Positions 1 to 12,313 are shown, counted from the first letter of the stretch. The stretch is DNA of 64,000 nt from an uncultured Rhodobacterales bacterium (GCA_903873585.1 CAIQOV010000026.1:124001-188000), one strand, 5' to 3'. The notes: a model not told the origin generated them from the sequence alone. Made by a program: numbers and translations.

Positions 1-1509
1 CACTATGTGCTGCACGCCCCGCAGGGCGACACCTATGCCGACCTTTTGTTCACCATGATCGAACGCCGCGATCACCGCCCGCCTGTCACCTACACCACCT
101 TTCAGGCCCGCGATTTGGGGGGCGACACGGCGACCTTGTTCAAAACCGCCTGCCAAGACGCCGTTGACCGCTTTGCACCCGAAGCGATCATTGTTGGCGC
201 GTCTTGCACCGCTGAGCTGATCCAAGACAATCCCGCCGGTCTGGCAGGTTCGATGAACCTTGGCGTGCCGGTGATTGCGCTCGATCTGCCGTCTTATCAG
301 CGCAAAGAGGGTTTCGGCACCGATGAAACCTTCTTGCAGATCGTGCGCCATCTGGCCCAACCCTGCGCGCGCACCGAACAGATCACTGCCAACCTGATCG
401 GCCCCACCGCCCTAGGTTTTCGCCACCGCGACGACATAACCGAACTGACCCGCCTTTTGGCCGAAATGGGCATTGGCGTGAATGTCGTGGCCCCCATGGG
501 TGCGCGCCCCTCTGACATCGCGCGCCTAGGGGCGGCCCATTTCAACGTGCTGATGTACCCCGAGCACGCCGAATCCGCCGCCCGCTGGCTAGAGACGAAT
601 TTCAAACAACCCTACACCAAGACCGTCCCAATCGGCGTTGGGGCGACGCGCGATTTTCTGGCTGAAGTGTCCAAGATCACCGGCCTTGCCCCGAAAACTG
701 ACACCACGCGCCTGCGCCTGCCGTGGTGGACACGCAGCGTTGACAGCACCTATCTCACCGGCAAGCGCGTCTTTATCTTCGGCGACGGCACCCATGTCGC
801 CGCCGCCGCCCGCATAGCGCGCGAGGAAATGGGGTTTGAGGTTGCAGGCCTTGGCTGCTTTAACCGCGAAATGGCCCGCCCGATCCGCGCCTTGGCAAAA
901 GACTACGGGGTCGAGGCGCTGATTTCCGACGACTACCTCGAAGTCGAAGCTGCCATTGCAGCACTGCAACCCGAAATGATCCTTGGCACCCAGATGGAGC
1001 GCCACATCGGCAAACGCCTTGGCATTCCGTGCGCGGTAATCTCGGCCCCCGTCCATGTCCAAGATTTCCCCGCCCGCTACTCGCCGCAAATGGGCTGGGA
1101 AGGCGCGAATGTGATCTTTGACACATGGGTTCACCCGCTGGTCATGGGGCTTGAAGAACACCTGTTGCATATGTTCCGCGACGATTTCGAGTTTCACGAT
1201 GACGCCGGGGCATCACACCATGGCGGCGCGCACAAACCGCGTGAGGTGCGCGCTGAAGCCGCCCCTGCGGCCGCGGCTGCGGCGGGCTCGATGCCCGACG
1301 CAGGCGCTTTGTTGGATCAGGCCGTGCCCGTGGTACAACCCTCGGGCGAAATCGTCTGGCTGTCCGATGCGGAAGCCGAGTTAAAAAAGATCCCCTTCTT
1401 CGTGCGCGGCAAAGCGCGCCGCAACACTGAAACCTACGCCCAAACCAAGGGTGTCACCGCGATTTCCGTCGAAACCTTGTACGAGGCAAAGGCATATTAT
1501 GCGCGCTGA
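1..1509 (+). CDS. bchB: Light-independent protochlorophyllide reductase subunit B (5'-truncated by window edge)
   Basis: BchB is the catalytic NB-type subunit of dark-operative protochlorophyllide reductase (DPOR). With BchN it takes electrons from the BchL iron protein and reduces ring D of protochlorophyllide. The frame is open from base 1 (first residues [17 protein letters not shown]), so the true start, roughly 25 codons upstream, lies outside the window. The first start codon inside the window, GTG at 7, is internal. Visible landmarks are [13 protein letters not shown] near residue 67 of the visible part, and the C-terminal light-independent reductase domain ending [16 protein letters not shown]. 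The last 11 bases overlap bchH. Identification is secure from length, motifs and the bchB-H-L-M order. Confidence 0.96.
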   Translation, partial: HYVLHAPQGDTYADLLFTMIERRDHRPPVTYTTFQARDLGGDTATLFKTACQDAVDRFAPEAIIVGASCTAELIQDNPAGLAGSMNLGVPVIALDLPSYQRKEGFGTDETFLQIVRHLAQPCARTEQITANLIGPTALGFRHRDDITELTRLLAEMGIGVNVVAPMGARPSDIARLGAAHFNVLMYPEHAESAARWLETNFKQPYTKTVPIGVGATRDFLAEVSKITGLAPKTDTTRLRLPWWTRSVDSTYLTGKRVFIFGDGTHVAAAARIAREEMGFEVAGLGCFNREMARPIRALAKDYGVEALISDDYLEVEAAIAALQPEMILGTQMERHIGKRLGIPCAVISAPVHVQDFPARYSPQMGWEGANVIFDTWVHPLVMGLEEHLLHMFRDDFEFHDDAGASHHGGAHKPREVRAEAAPAAAAAAGSMPDAGALLDQAVPVVQPSGEIVWLSDAEAELKKIPFFVRGKARRNTETYAQTKGVTAISVETLYEAKAYYAR

Positions 1510-4500
1510 TCCCCCCCTGAACGGCACGCGCGTTGGCTACAACATCGTTGTGGTCACCCTTGATCAACACGCCGCAGGCCCCGCCGCGCGCGTCGCCCCG
1601 CGCCTGACCAAAGATTTCCCCGGCCTGACAATCTCTATTCACGCCGCTGCCGAATGGGCCGAAAACCCCGCAGCCCTGACCCGCTGCAAAGAGTCGCTCA
1701 AAACCGCCGACATCGTTGTGGCCAACCTGCTTTTCATCGAAGAGCATATCAATGCCATCCTGCCCGACCTGAAAGAAGCCCGCGCCCGTGCGGATGCCTT
1801 TGTGGGCGTTGTGGCCGACAGCGCCATCGTCAAACTGACCAAGATGGGCGACTTGGATATGTCCAAGCCTGCCTCGATGACGATGGAGCTTTTGAAAAAG
1901 CTCAAACCCACCGCCAAAACCTCGTCCAATTCCGGCGAAAAGCAAATGTCGATGCTGCGCCGTTTGCCCAAGATCCTGCGCTGGATTCCGGGCAAGGCGC
2001 AGGATTTGCGCGCTTGGTTTTTGTCGATGCAATATTGGCTTGGCGGGTCGGATGACAACATCGAACAGATGGTGCGCTTCCTGATCGGCCGCTACGCCAC
2101 GCGCAAAGATTGGCGCGGCGCTGTGGCTAAGGCTCCGGTCGATTACCCCGATGTCGGGCTGTATCACCCCAAACTTCCCGCTCGCATCACCACAAATCTG
2201 GCCGACTTGCCCCGCCCTGCGGGGGCCAAGCTGACCGTGGGCCTGTTGATGCTGCGCTCTTATGTGCTCGCGTCTGACACCGCCCATTACGACGCCGTCA
2301 TCGCCGCGTTTGAGGCCAAGGGCATCGCCTGCATTCCCGCCTTTGCCGGCGGGTTGGATGGTCGCCCCGCGATCAACGCCTATTTCAAGACGGGCAAGGG
2401 TGTGGATGCCATGGTCTCGCTGACCGGCTTTTCGCTGGTCGGTGGCCCCGCCTATAATGACAGCCCTGCAGCGGTTGCAGCCTTGGCCGAACTGGATGTG
2501 CCCTATATCGCGGCGCATCCGCTGGAGTTCCAAACCCTTGGCCAATGGGCCAACGCGGGCACGGGCCTCGGCCCGATTGAAACCACGATGCTCATCGCCT
2601 TGCCCGAAATTGACGGGGCGACCAACCCCACCGTCTTTGCGGGCCGTCACGGGCTTGACGGTTGCACAGGGTGCAGCTTGATGTGCAAAGGCTCGCCCGA
2701 CAGCCGCGCCATGTCGCCTTGCCCCGAACGCATCGACTCGCTGGCCGAAAAAACCCAACGCTTGGCCAAACTGCGCCAGTTGGGCAATGCCGATAAGAAG
2801 GTGGGTATCGTTTTGTTCGGCTTCCCGCCCAATGCAGGCGCTGCGGGGACTGCGGCTTATCTGTCGGTGTTTGAAAGCCTGCACAACACGCTTAAGGCCA
2901 TGAAGGCCGAGGGCTATACGCTGGATGTGCCGGAAACTGTGCAAGACCTGCGGGATGCGGTCTTGGGCGGCAATTCGAAAACCTACGGCCAGCCCGCCAA
3001 CGTGGCAGCTTTTGTTGATGCCGACACGATTGTGCGCAACACGCCGCCCTTGAAAATCATCGAATCTGTCTGGGGCCCCGCCCCCGGCAAGGTGCAAAGC
3101 GACGGCCGCAATGTTTTTGTGCTGGGCCGCCAGTTGGGCAATATCTTCATCGGCTTGCAGCCCACCTTCGGCTATGAAGGCGACCCGATGCGCCTGCTGT
3201 TTGAACGCGGCTTTGCCCCCACCCATGCCTTCGTGCAGTTTTATCTATGGCTGCGCAACACCTACCAAGCCGACGTATTCTTGCATTTCGGGATGCACGG
3301 CGCGTTGGAATTCATGCCGGGCAAGCAAGCGGGCCTTGGAGCGCGCGATTGGCCCGATCGGCTGATTGGCGAAGTGCCCAACATCTACCTATACGCCGCC
3401 AACAACCCGTCCGAGGCGAGCCTTGCCAAGCGCCGCGCCAATGCCATCACGATCACCCACCTAACGCCGCCTTTGGCGCAAGCGGGCCTGTACAAGGGCC
3501 TGATCGACCTGAAAGACAGCCTGACCCGCTGGCGTTCCATGCCCGCCGACGCGCCCGACCGTGCCGATCTGGAAGCCTTGATCGCCGAACAAGCCGCGGT
3601 CGTGGATATGGCAGGCCACAAACCCGCCGCCCTATGGCTGAAACTGCTAGAGGCGGAAGATGCCCTGATCCCCGACGGCTTACACATCGTGGGCAAGGTG
3701 ATGAGCGATCAGGCACGGGCCGACTATATGGCCCTGCTGCCCCCGATGGAGGATGCGCAGCGCGAAAAGATCGACGCGCTCTTGCAGCAAGACAGCGAAA
3801 TTCCAGCCATTTTGCGCGCCATGTCGGCCCGTTTTATCAAACCCGTGCCCGGTGGCGACCTGATCCGTTCGCCCCAAATCCTGCCCACGGGCCGCAATAT
3901 CCACGCCTTTGATCCCTTCCGTATGCCCACCGAATTCGCCCTGCGCGATGGGGCGGCGCAGGCCAACAAGTTGCTGGCCGCCCACCCGACCTTGCCGCGC
4001 TCTATCGCCTTGGTGCTGTGGGGGTCGGACAATATCAAGTCTGACGGCGGGCCAATTGCGCAAGCCTTGGCGCTGATGGGGGCAAAGCCGCGCTTTGACG
4101 CCTATGGCCGCCTGTGCGGCGCTGATTTGATTGCGCTGGCTGACCTTGGTCGCCCAAGGATTGATGTGTTGATGACCTTGTCAGGCATCTTCCGCGACCT
4201 GCTGCCGTTGCAAACCAAGATGCTGGCCGAAGCCGCTTACAAATGCGCCATGGCCGACGAACCCTTGGCGCAAAACTTCATCCGCGCCCATGCGCTGGCC
4301 TATGCCGAACAGATGGGCTGCGATATGCAAACCGCCGCGTTGCGGGTGTTTTCAAATGCCGAAGGGGCTTACGGATCGAACGTCAACCAACTGGTCGACA
4401 GCTCTGCCTTTGGCGATGAAAACGAACTGGCCGACGCCTATGAAGCGCGCAAGTCTTTCGCCTATGGGCTGAACGGCAAGCCGGTCAAACAGACGGCTTT

Positions 4501-5062
4501 GATGCAAAAGGCTTTGAAGAATGTCGAAATGGCCTATCAGAACCTGGAATCTGTCGAACTGGGCGTCACCTCGGTCGATCATTATTTTGACACGCTGGGC
4601 GGCATTGCGCGCGCGGTGAAGCGGCAACGTGGCACGGAAACGCCTGTCTATATCTCGGACCAAACGCGGGGCACGGGCAAGATCCGTACGCTGCGCGACC
4701 AGATTGCGCTGGAAAGCCGCTCACGCGCGTTGAACCCCAAGTTCTACGAGGGCCTGCTGAAACACGGGGCCGAAGGCGTGCGCCAGATCGAGGCGCATGT
4801 GACCAACACCATGGGCTGGTCAGCCACGGCCGAGGCGGTGGACCCGTGGGTTTATCAGCGCCTGTCAGAAACCTTTGTGTTGGACGAGGCGATGCGCAAA
4901 CGCTTGGCGGCGCTAAACCCGCAAGCCAGCGCCCGCATGGCCAACCGCCTGATCGAAGCGTCGGAACGGTCGTACTGGACGCCCGATGCCGCCACGCTTG
5001 CCGCCCTGCAAGGGGCTGCGGATGAACTGGAAGACCGTTTGGAAGGGATTGCTGCGGAATGA
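1499..5062 (+). CDS. bchH: Magnesium chelatase subunit H
   Basis: BchH is the large porphyrin-binding subunit of Mg-chelatase. With the BchI and BchD ATPases, which are not in this window, it inserts Mg2+ into protoporphyrin IX as the first committed step to bacteriochlorophyll. The ATG at 1499 is chosen, giving 1187 aa. It has a GAGG-type ribosome site about 13 bases upstream and an 11-base overlap with bchB, and the usual family length is near 1190. A further 16 upstream codons are open but lie inside bchB. CobN/BchH-family signatures include the cysteine-rich [16 protein letters not shown] near residue 390 and [19 protein letters not shown] near residue 595. A strong hairpin with a T-run follows the stop. 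Confidence 0.97.
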   Translation: MRADPPLNGTRVGYNIVVVTLDQHAAGPAARVAPRLTKDFPGLTISIHAAAEWAENPAALTRCKESLKTADIVVANLLFIEEHINAILPDLKEARARADAFVGVVADSAIVKLTKMGDLDMSKPASMTMELLKKLKPTAKTSSNSGEKQMSMLRRLPKILRWIPGKAQDLRAWFLSMQYWLGGSDDNIEQMVRFLIGRYATRKDWRGAVAKAPVDYPDVGLYHPKLPARITTNLADLPRPAGAKLTVGLLMLRSYVLASDTAHYDAVIAAFEAKGIACIPAFAGGLDGRPAINAYFKTGKGVDAMVSLTGFSLVGGPAYNDSPAAVAALAELDVPYIAAHPLEFQTLGQWANAGTGLGPIETTMLIALPEIDGATNPTVFAGRHGLDGCTGCSLMCKGSPDSRAMSPCPERIDSLAEKTQRLAKLRQLGNADKKVGIVLFGFPPNAGAAGTAAYLSVFESLHNTLKAMKAEGYTLDVPETVQDLRDAVLGGNSKTYGQPANVAAFVDADTIVRNTPPLKIIESVWGPAPGKVQSDGRNVFVLGRQLGNIFIGLQPTFGYEGDPMRLLFERGFAPTHAFVQFYLWLRNTYQADVFLHFGMHGALEFMPGKQAGLGARDWPDRLIGEVPNIYLYAANNPSEASLAKRRANAITITHLTPPLAQAGLYKGLIDLKDSLTRWRSMPADAPDRADLEALIAEQAAVVDMAGHKPAALWLKLLEAEDALIPDGLHIVGKVMSDQARADYMALLPPMEDAQREKIDALLQQDSEIPAILRAMSARFIKPVPGGDLIRSPQILPTGRNIHAFDPFRMPTEFALRDGAAQANKLLAAHPTLPRSIALVLWGSDNIKSDGGPIAQALALMGAKPRFDAYGRLCGADLIALADLGRPRIDVLMTLSGIFRDLLPLQTKMLAEAAYKCAMADEPLAQNFIRAHALAYAEQMGCDMQTAALRVFSNAEGAYGSNVNQLVDSSAFGDENELADAYEARKSFAYGLNGKPVKQTALMQKALKNVEMAYQNLESVELGVTSVDHYFDTLGGIARAVKRQRGTETPVYISDQTRGTGKIRTLRDQIALESRSRALNPKFYEGLLKHGAEGVRQIEAHVTNTMGWSATAEAVDPWVYQRLSETFVLDEAMRKRLAALNPQASARMANRLIEASERSYWTPDAATLAALQGAADELEDRLEGIAAE

Positions 5063-5087
5063 GCAAAGTCTTGCAAACGGGCGCTAA

Positions 5088-6043
<956 letters not shown>

Positions 6044-6044
<1 letters not shown>

Positions 6045-6709
6045 TGGCGGATTATTCGTCAACCCTGTCGCGGGTCGAAGACTACTTCGACCGGTCCGCC
6101 ACCAAAGTGTGGGAGCGGTTGACCTCTGACGCGCCGGTCAGTGGCATTCGCCAGACCGTGCGCGAGGGCCGCGACCGGATGCGCGCTGTGATGCTGGGCC
6201 GCTTGCCCGCCGACCTGCGCGGCGTGCGGGTGTTGGATGCAGGCTGTGGCGCAGGGCAGATGACGGCGGAACTGGCGGCGCGCGGGGCCGATGTGATGGC
6301 GGTGGATATTTCACCCGCCTTGGTAGACATCGCGCGCAACCGCCTGCCCGCCGAACACGCCCACAAAGTGACCTTTGCCAGCGGCGATATGACAGCCGAT
6401 TACGGGCGCTTTGACTTTGTCTTGGCGATGGACAGCCTGATCTACTACGGCACGCAAGACATCACATCCGCCCTGCACCGCTTGGGCCGCAACACGGCGC
6501 AGGCGGTGGTCTTTACCGTCGCGCCGCGCACCCCGTTCTTGATGACCTTCTGGACATTGGGAAAAGCCTTTCCCCGTTCAGACCGCAGCCCCATCATGGT
6601 GCCACACGCCTTTGACACGCTCAACCGCGCCACTGATGCGCGCCTGACCAAGGTCGAGCGCGTGTCGCGCGGCTTTTATATCTCGGAATGTTTGGAGTAT
6701 CGTGCGTGA
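6044..6709 (+). CDS. bchM: Magnesium-protoporphyrin IX O-methyltransferase
   Basis: BchM methylates the C13 propionate of Mg-protoporphyrin IX with S-adenosylmethionine, making the substrate of the AcsF/BchE cyclases. The ATG at 6044 overlaps the bchL TGA by one base (TGATG) and gives 221 aa. An in-frame TTG one codon earlier is a poorer choice. The SAM-binding motif VLDAGCGAGQMTAELA lies at residues 63-78, and VLAMDSLIYYG follows. The coupled stop-start arrangement suggests co-translation with bchL. Confidence 0.95.
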
Positions 6710-8148
6710 TCATCTTTAAGTCGAAGCATATCCAGCAACTTGGCACCAAATGGATGCCCTTTGCCGATGCGGCCTCGACCGGCTTGACCATGGCGCAATT
6801 GCTGCGCTTGGGGCTGTTTCAGGTGGCGGTGGGCATGGCCTCGGTGCTGCTGTTGGGCACGTTGAACCGCGTGATGATTGTGGAACTGGCTGTGCCTGCC
6901 AGCGTGGTGGCGGTGATGATCGCTTTGCCCGTCATCTCGGCCCCGTTTCGCGCGATGCTGGGCCATAAGTCTGACACTCACAAAAGCTGGATCGGCTGGA
7001 AGCGCATTCCTTACCTGTGGTTTGGCAGCCTGTGGCAGATGGGCGGGCTTGCGATTATGCCTTTTGCGCTGATCGTGCTGTCGGGCGATCAGGTGCATGG
7101 GCCGGAATGGGCGGGTAAGGCGCTGGCCGGCTTGGCCTTTTTGATGACGGGCATTGGTATGCATATGACCCAAACGGCGGGTTTGGCGCTGGCATCCGAC
7201 CGCGCCACCGAAGAAACACGGCCCCGCGTTGTGGCGCTTTTGTATGTGATGAACCTGCTGGGCATGGCGGTGTCTGCCGTGATCCTTGGCCTGTTGTTGC
7301 GCGACTTTGACCAGATCAAACTGGTGCGCGTGGTGCAGGGGTGCGGCGTGGCCACGATTGTCTTGAACCTGATCGCCCTGTGGAAGCAGGAAAAGGTTCG
7401 CCCCATGTCGAAAGAAGAGATGGAAGAGGTTCGCCCCGTCTTCCACGAAGGCTGGCGTGATCTGATGGCAGGCGGCACGGCAGGGCGCTTGTTGCTGGTC
7501 GTGATGCTTGGGACCATGGGCTTTCAGATGCAAGACGTGCTGCTAGAACCCTACGGTGCCGAGATCTTGGGGCTGTCGGTGGGGTCAACCACTTGGTTGA
7601 CCGCCTGCAACGCTATGGGTGCGCTGGTGGGCTTTGTTCTGGCAGGGCGCTGGATGGCGCAGGGCCAAGACATGCACCGCATGGCCGCGCGCGGCTTGCT
7701 GGTGGGGGTTGTGGCGTTCTTGATGGTGATCTTTGCCGCCCCAATCAATTCAAGCGTGCTGTTTTATGCTGGCGCTTGGTGCATTGGCCTTGGGGCAGGG
7801 CTGTTCGCCGTGTCTACGCTGACCGCCGCTATGGCCATGCCCGAACAGGGCAAGGCAGGGCGCGGGTTGGTGCTGGGCGCTTGGGGTGCTGCACAGGCCA
7901 CAGCGGCGGGCGTATCCATTGCGCTGGGCGGTGGCTTGCGCGACTGGGTCAGTGCCTATGCGATGCAGGGCAAGTTCGGCGCGCTGTTTGCCACCAAAAC
8001 CTTCGGCTATGCCGCTGTCTATCAAATCGAAATCGTGGTGCTGTTTGCCACACTTATCGCCTTGGCCCCCTTGGTGCGGGTCACGTTGTTCAACGCACAA
8101 ACCAAAGCCAACGCGGCCCGTATGGGCCTTGTTGACTTTCCAAACTAA
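6706..8148 (+). CDS. lhaA: Light-harvesting 1 assembly protein LhaA (PucC/BCD family)
   Basis: LhaA is a polytopic membrane protein of the bacteriochlorophyll delivery (BCD/PucC) branch of the major facilitator superfamily. It is needed for LH1 assembly in Rhodobacter. The start is taken as GTG at 6706 because its GTGA overlaps the bchM stop and a GGAG sits 8 bases upstream. This gives 480 aa beginning MIIFKSKHIQQLG. An ATG 18 bases upstream is possible. About a dozen hydrophobic segments are visible. The conserved segment GTLNRVMIVELAVPAS near residue 45 and HKSDTHKSWIGWKRIPYLW near residue 90 are typical. The position between bchM and puhA matches known clusters. Confidence 0.93.
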   Translation: MIIFKSKHIQQLGTKWMPFADAASTGLTMAQLLRLGLFQVAVGMASVLLLGTLNRVMIVELAVPASVVAVMIALPVISAPFRAMLGHKSDTHKSWIGWKRIPYLWFGSLWQMGGLAIMPFALIVLSGDQVHGPEWAGKALAGLAFLMTGIGMHMTQTAGLALASDRATEETRPRVVALLYVMNLLGMAVSAVILGLLLRDFDQIKLVRVVQGCGVATIVLNLIALWKQEKVRPMSKEEMEEVRPVFHEGWRDLMAGGTAGRLLLVVMLGTMGFQMQDVLLEPYGAEILGLSVGSTTWLTACNAMGALVGFVLAGRWMAQGQDMHRMAARGLLVGVVAFLMVIFAAPINSSVLFYAGAWCIGLGAGLFAVSTLTAAMAMPEQGKAGRGLVLGAWGAAQATAAGVSIALGGGLRDWVSAYAMQGKFGALFATKTFGYAAVYQIEIVVLFATLIALAPLVRVTLFNAQTKANAARMGLVDFPN

Positions 8149-8160
8149 AAGGAAATCCCG

Positions 8161-8934
8161 ATGCTTGGCACTCATTTCTTCGGCACATTCGACCTAGCTT
8201 CGCTGGCGATCTGGCTGTTCTGGGGCTTTTTCGCGCTGCTGGTCTATTATCTGCAAACCGAGAATATGCGCGAAGGCTATCCGCTGGAAACCGAAGATGG
8301 GGCGACTGCGCCCAATCAGGGGCCTTTTCCGGTGCCGCGCCCCAAGACCTTTCTGCTGCCGCATGGCCGTGGCGAAGTAACCGTGCCCAACGGCGCGCGG
8401 GAAGCGCGTGAAGTGGCGCTGGGCCGCACTGCCGCTTCTGAAGGCTTCCCCCACGCGCCCTTGGGCGACCCGATGGCCGATGGGGTTGGCCCCGCCGCTT
8501 GGGCCCCGCGCCGCGATGTGCCGGAACTGGATGGCCACGGCCATGTCAAAATTCAGCCCATGGCAGTGGCGACGGCTTTTGGCGTTTCTGCCGGTCGTGA
8601 TCCGCGCGGGTTGCTGGTGCAGGCCAATGACAACGAAGTGGTCGGCACGATCTCTGACATGTGGGTCGATGCGCCTGAACAACTGGTGCGCTATCTGGAA
8701 ATCAGCCTGAATGACGGCGGCAAGCGCTTGGTGCCCATGCCCATGGTGAAGATCTGGAAAGATCGGGTGCGGATCAACTCGTTGTCATCCGACCTGTTCG
8801 CGGGCGTGCCCAGCACCAAATCCGCGTCAGAAGTGACGCTGTTGGAAGAAGACAAAATCAGCGCCTATTACGCTGGCGGCACGCTGTATGCGCAGGCCAA
8901 GCGCAAGGGCGGTTCGGAAAGCTGGAAGCCATGA
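8161..8934 (+). CDS. puhA: Photosynthetic reaction centre H subunit
   Basis: PuhA is the cytoplasm-facing cap of the reaction centre and controls proton delivery to QB. The 257-aa product has a single N-terminal membrane helix (about residues 12-32, [20 protein letters not shown]). The PRC-barrel core follows, with the conserved segment [25 protein letters not shown] split across residues about 145-170. The start ATG has AAAGGAAAT 7 bases upstream, 12 bases after lhaA. The stop overlaps puhB (ATGA). The length is normal for the family (about 255-260). Confidence 0.97.
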   Translation: MLGTHFFGTFDLASLAIWLFWGFFALLVYYLQTENMREGYPLETEDGATAPNQGPFPVPRPKTFLLPHGRGEVTVPNGAREAREVALGRTAASEGFPHAPLGDPMADGVGPAAWAPRRDVPELDGHGHVKIQPMAVATAFGVSAGRDPRGLLVQANDNEVVGTISDMWVDAPEQLVRYLEISLNDGGKRLVPMPMVKIWKDRVRINSLSSDLFAGVPSTKSASEVTLLEEDKISAYYAGGTLYAQAKRKGGSESWKP

Positions 8935-9563
8935 TCGCGCACGACGACTTCGCATCCGAACCGGTGCCGGGCTTGCCGGCCCGCCCGCCCTTGGGTGAAG
9001 AGATCTTGTGGCAAGGCCGCCCCGCCAGTTTTGCACTGGCGCGGGATGCCTATAAGATCACATGGTTTGCGGGCTACTTTGTGGTGCTGGCGATCTGGCG
9101 CGCTTCGATCATCGGCAATACTTTTGGCGAGGGGGTACTGGTGACGCTGCCCTATCTGGGCCTTGGCCTTGCCTTTTGCGCGATCCTGTATCTGGTGGCG
9201 ATCATCCAATCACGCTCAACCCTGTACACCGTCACCACGGCACGGGTGGCGCTGCGGATCGGGGCGGCTTTGTCGGTGACGCTGAACATTCCGTTCAAAC
9301 AGGTGGCCAATGCCAATCTAGCGCTGCGCCAGAACGGCACGGGGTCGATTGCTTTGGAAACGATGGGCGACACCACGATTTCCTATCTGGTCTGCTGGCC
9401 CCATGTGCGCCCTTGGCACTTGGCCAAAACGCAACCGATGCTGCGCTGCGTTCCCGATGCCGAACGCGTCGCCAAACTGTTGGCCGATGCGGCGCAAACG
9501 CGCCTGAACCAACCCGTTGTCACCTTGGCCCAACCCGGCCTCGCCATGACCCCGGCGGAGTAA
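8931..9563 (+). CDS. puhB: Photosynthetic complex assembly protein PuhB
   Basis: PuhB assists assembly of the reaction centre (and LH1) in Rhodobacter capsulatus. The 210-aa protein has three hydrophobic segments (about residues 42-60, 66-88 and a weaker one near 140). A PH-like domain signature is seen at [17 protein letters not shown] and [11 protein letters not shown]. The start ATG overlaps the puhA stop by 4 bases, so the two are probably translationally coupled. Assignment rests on position and the recognisable family pattern. Confidence 0.92.
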   Translation: MIAHDDFASEPVPGLPARPPLGEEILWQGRPASFALARDAYKITWFAGYFVVLAIWRASIIGNTFGEGVLVTLPYLGLGLAFCAILYLVAIIQSRSTLYTVTTARVALRIGAALSVTLNIPFKQVANANLALRQNGTGSIALETMGDTTISYLVCWPHVRPWHLAKTQPMLRCVPDAERVAKLLADAAQTRLNQPVVTLAQPGLAMTPAE

Positions 9564-9567
9564 CCCT

Positions 9568-10023
9568 ATGACCATGACCTACACCCGCCCCTCTGACGAC
9601 CCAGACAAAATTCCCGCCCCCCTGCTGCGCGCCATTTTGGCGCTGGTGGTGGCCAGCGTGGTCTTGGTCGCCTACTCGGTCTATTCTGGCCGCGCCCATG
9701 TGGGCGTGCCCAAATCGGCCGAGGTTGTGCAAGAGCGGTCGATCATCCTGCAAGGGGGCGGTGCGCAGGCGGTGACGGTTTTGGCCACCGATGGAACCGT
9801 GCTGATGGACCTTCCGCATGGCGGCTTTATCACCGTTATTCAAAACGCAATGGAACGCGCCCGCCTGACGGCTGGTGTTGATAAACTGCGCCCATTGCGT
9901 ATTGTAAGATACGCCAACGGCCGTATGGCGGCCGTCGACGACTACTCTGGATGGAGTGCCGAATTGGGCGCCTTCGGATCAGACAATAGGGCTGCGTTCG
10001 AACGGCTCATGTCGCAAAACTGA
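9568..10023 (+). CDS. puhC: Photosynthetic complex assembly protein PuhC
   Basis: PuhC is a small membrane-anchored protein required for optimal reaction centre-LH1 organisation. The 151-aa product has one membrane helix at about residues 22-42 (LLRAILALVVASVVLVAYSV) and a soluble, presumably periplasmic, domain. That domain carries the typical ERSIILQGGGAQAVTVL and LPHGGFITVIQNAMERARL segments. It starts 5 bases after puhB. An in-frame ATG two codons later is an alternative start. The run of puhA, puhB and puhC supports the call. Confidence 0.92.
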   Translation: MTMTYTRPSDDPDKIPAPLLRAILALVVASVVLVAYSVYSGRAHVGVPKSAEVVQERSIILQGGGAQAVTVLATDGTVLMDLPHGGFITVIQNAMERARLTAGVDKLRPLRIVRYANGRMAAVDDYSGWSAELGAFGSDNRAAFERLMSQN

Positions 10024-10046
10024 CAACCAATAATGGGAACCAAACG

Positions 10047-10343
10047 ATGGGAATTTTCAGTCGATACGCCGAGGAAGTGCCCTGCACCGTCGAAGTCAGT
10101 CACCGCTTCGAAAGCCTGCACGCCCATGTTCGCTTTAACAACGGTGCCGTGATCTATCCGGGCGACGAAGTGCTGGTGCACGGCAAGCCGATCTTGGCCG
10201 CTTACGGCGAGCTGATCGTTGAAGACCGCCAAGCGACAATCACCCGCGCCTCTGCCCTAGAACGGCTGTGGACGCGGTTAACGGGCGACTTTGGCTTTAT
10301 GGAATTGTGCGAATTTTCGTTTTCGGATGAGGTGACACTATGA
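10047..10343 (+). CDS. Conserved photosynthesis-cluster protein of unknown function (orf98)
   Basis: This is a 98-aa soluble protein beginning MGIFSRYAEEVPCTVEVSH, with no signal peptide and no membrane helix. The sequence looks like a small beta-rich domain (FNNGAVIYPGDEVLVHGKPI). A predicted protein at this place, between puhC and acsF, is common in purple bacterial clusters, but I know of no established activity. It follows puhC by 23 bases and overlaps acsF by ATGA, so it is probably co-translated with the aerobic cyclase. A link to cyclase or complex assembly is only an inference from position. Confidence 0.8.
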   Translation: MGIFSRYAEEVPCTVEVSHRFESLHAHVRFNNGAVIYPGDEVLVHGKPILAAYGELIVEDRQATITRASALERLWTRLTGDFGFMELCEFSFSDEVTL

Positions 10344-11437
10344 ACGCGACCCCCAAGGCGCTGGAGGCCGAATATGCCGAACTGGCCATTCAAACCCAGC
10401 AAGAAACCCAAGCGCTGGCCACCGAAACCACGCTTTTGAACCCGCGCTTTTACACCACCGACTTTGACGAGATGGACCGCATCGACGTCACCCCCGTGCG
10501 CGCCGAATGGGATAAACTGCTAGACCAAATGCGCTCTGACCCCAACAAGGGCCATTTCAAGAAAAACGCCGAATGGGACGCCGATTGGGACGGGATGGAA
10601 CCCAAGCTCAAGCGTGAATTTATCGACTTTTTGGTGTCATCGTGCACCGCCGAGTTTTCGGGCTGCGTGCTGTACAAAGAAATGAAGCGGCGCGGCAACA
10701 ACCCCGACATCTGCGAGCTGTTCAACTTTATGGCCCGCGATGAAGCCCGCCATGCAGGGTTTATCAATGATGCCCTGCGTGAAGCGGGTGTGGCGGTGAA
10801 CCTTGGCTTCCTGACCAAGGCCAAGAAATACACCTATTTCCGCCCCAAGTTCATCTACTACGCCACCTATCTGTCGGAAAAGATTGGCTATGCGCGCTAC
10901 ATCACCATCTTCCGCCATCTGGAAGCCAACCCCGACCAGCGGTTTCACCCGATTTTCAAATGGTTCCGCGAGTGGTGCAATGACGAGTTCAGCCATGGTG
11001 AGGCTTTCGCGCTGCTGATGCGCACCGACCCTAAGCTGACACAATCGTTCGCCAACAAGCTGTGGATCCGCTTCTTTTTGACGGCGGTTTATTCCACCAT
11101 GTATGTGCGCGACCATGCTCGCCCCGAATTCCATAAGGCCCTTGGGGTGGATATCGAATGGTATGACCAAGAGGTGTTCCGCAAAACCTCCACCATTGCG
11201 CGGCAGGTTTTCCCGGTTGAGCTTGATATCGACCACAAGCGCTGGCTGCCCAACCTGCGCCGGATGCGCGATGCCTTTGGTCTGATGGACGAAGGCAAAA
11301 AGCAGGGCGGTTTGGCAGGCTGGATCAAGGCCAAGCGTGGGGCGGTGATTGCCGCCGCAACCTTTGTGGCGCTATACACCATTCCCGTGATTCACCGCGA
11401 GCCGCCCAAGAACGTGCGGCTGGAACCAGCCTATTGA
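10340..11437 (+). CDS. acsF: Mg-protoporphyrin IX monomethyl ester oxidative cyclase (aerobic, di-iron)
   Basis: AcsF uses O2 to form the isocyclic ring E of bacteriochlorophyll. The 365-aa protein has the ferritin-like di-iron ligand pattern E105 (AEFSG), E135-x-x-H138 (DEARHAGF) and E216-x-x-H219 (NDEFSHGE). Only this oxygen-dependent cyclase is present here; the anaerobic BchE type is not seen in the window. The start overlaps the stop of orf98. The C-terminal part has a hydrophobic stretch (GAVIAAATFVALYTIPVI), suggesting membrane contact. Confidence 0.97.
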   Translation: MNATPKALEAEYAELAIQTQQETQALATETTLLNPRFYTTDFDEMDRIDVTPVRAEWDKLLDQMRSDPNKGHFKKNAEWDADWDGMEPKLKREFIDFLVSSCTAEFSGCVLYKEMKRRGNNPDICELFNFMARDEARHAGFINDALREAGVAVNLGFLTKAKKYTYFRPKFIYYATYLSEKIGYARYITIFRHLEANPDQRFHPIFKWFREWCNDEFSHGEAFALLMRTDPKLTQSFANKLWIRFFLTAVYSTMYVRDHARPEFHKALGVDIEWYDQEVFRKTSTIARQVFPVELDIDHKRWLPNLRRMRDAFGLMDEGKKQGGLAGWIKAKRGAVIAAATFVALYTIPVIHREPPKNVRLEPAY

Positions 11438-11506
11438 ACGCCAACGACCATAAGCCTTCCAGACGGGGCGCTTGCGCCCTGCCTGCGGCTGGCCTAGGGG
11501 GGCGTA

Positions 11507-12313
11507 ATGACTGACAATCCTTGGGTCGCCGCCCTTATCACCTTGTTCCTGTGGTGGTTTTCCACCGGCCTTATTCTGTGGCGCGTGCGCGTTGCCGATA
11601 ATGGCACGGCGCGCGATCATCAAACCTCGGTGCTTCTTGCCGCGCCGTTGTTGGTCATTGGCTTACTTGCCGCGCGCGCGTCGTTGATGGATTTGTCGGC
11701 TGAGGGGATTTACATGGCTTTTCTGGCCGCCCTTGCCCTGTGGGGATGGATCGAACTGGCGTTTCTGTCAGGCGTCATCACCGGCCCCAACACCGCCCCT
11801 TGCCCCCCCTTCGCCCCGCCCCGCGACCGCTTTTGGCGCGCCGTGGGCACAATTGCGTGGCACGAGGCGCTTTTGGTGGCCACCTTGGTCGCCTTGGGCC
11901 TTGCCACACTTCACGCCACCAACCCCTTTGCCTTTGGCACCTTTGCGCTGCTGTTCATTGCGCGCATTTCGGCCAAGCTGAACCTGTTCCTTGGCGTGCC
12001 GCGCATCAACGTGCACTTTCTGCCGAAGCCCTTGGCCCATTTGGCAAGCCATTTCCGCATTGGGCGCATCACCGCTTTATTTCCTGTTTCTGTTTCCTGC
12101 CTGACCGTATTTTCCGCCCTTCTCTTGGAACGGGCGATCAATGTAGAACACCCGGGTATGTCTGTGGGCTATGCGCTGCTGACCTGCCTATGCCTGCTGG
12201 CCCTGTTGGAGCACTGGTTTATGGTGCTGCCGCTGCCGGATGAAAAGCTGTGGCGCTGGATGATGCCCGCCGCAAAACCCCCAAAAGAACTTGAGGACGC
12301 CAATGGACTTTGA
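11507..12313 (+). CDS. puhE: Photosynthesis-cluster membrane protein PuhE
   Basis: PuhE is a polytopic membrane protein that modulates reaction centre assembly or bacteriochlorophyll production in R. capsulatus. The 268-aa product has about seven hydrophobic segments and starts [19 protein letters not shown]. The family-type segment [16 protein letters not shown] lies in the middle, and DUF3623-like features are recognised. A ribosome site (GGGGGG) lies 6-8 bases upstream, in a 69-base gap after acsF. Its last 11 bases overlap hemA. Confidence 0.9.
   Translation: MTDNPWVAALITLFLWWFSTGLILWRVRVADNGTARDHQTSVLLAAPLLVIGLLAARASLMDLSAEGIYMAFLAALALWGWIELAFLSGVITGPNTAPCPPFAPPRDRFWRAVGTIAWHEALLVATLVALGLATLHATNPFAFGTFALLFIARISAKLNLFLGVPRINVHFLPKPLAHLASHFRIGRITALFPVSVSCLTVFSALLLERAINVEHPGMSVGYALLTCLCLLALLEHWFMVLPLPDEKLWRWMMPAAKPPKELEDANGL

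Noticed and set aside
1454-3226. 590-codon open frame on the minus strand opposite bchH
   Set aside because: It is antisense to a certain gene, has a His/Gln/Gly-rich composition typical of the reversed codon bias of GC-rich DNA, and shows no known domain.
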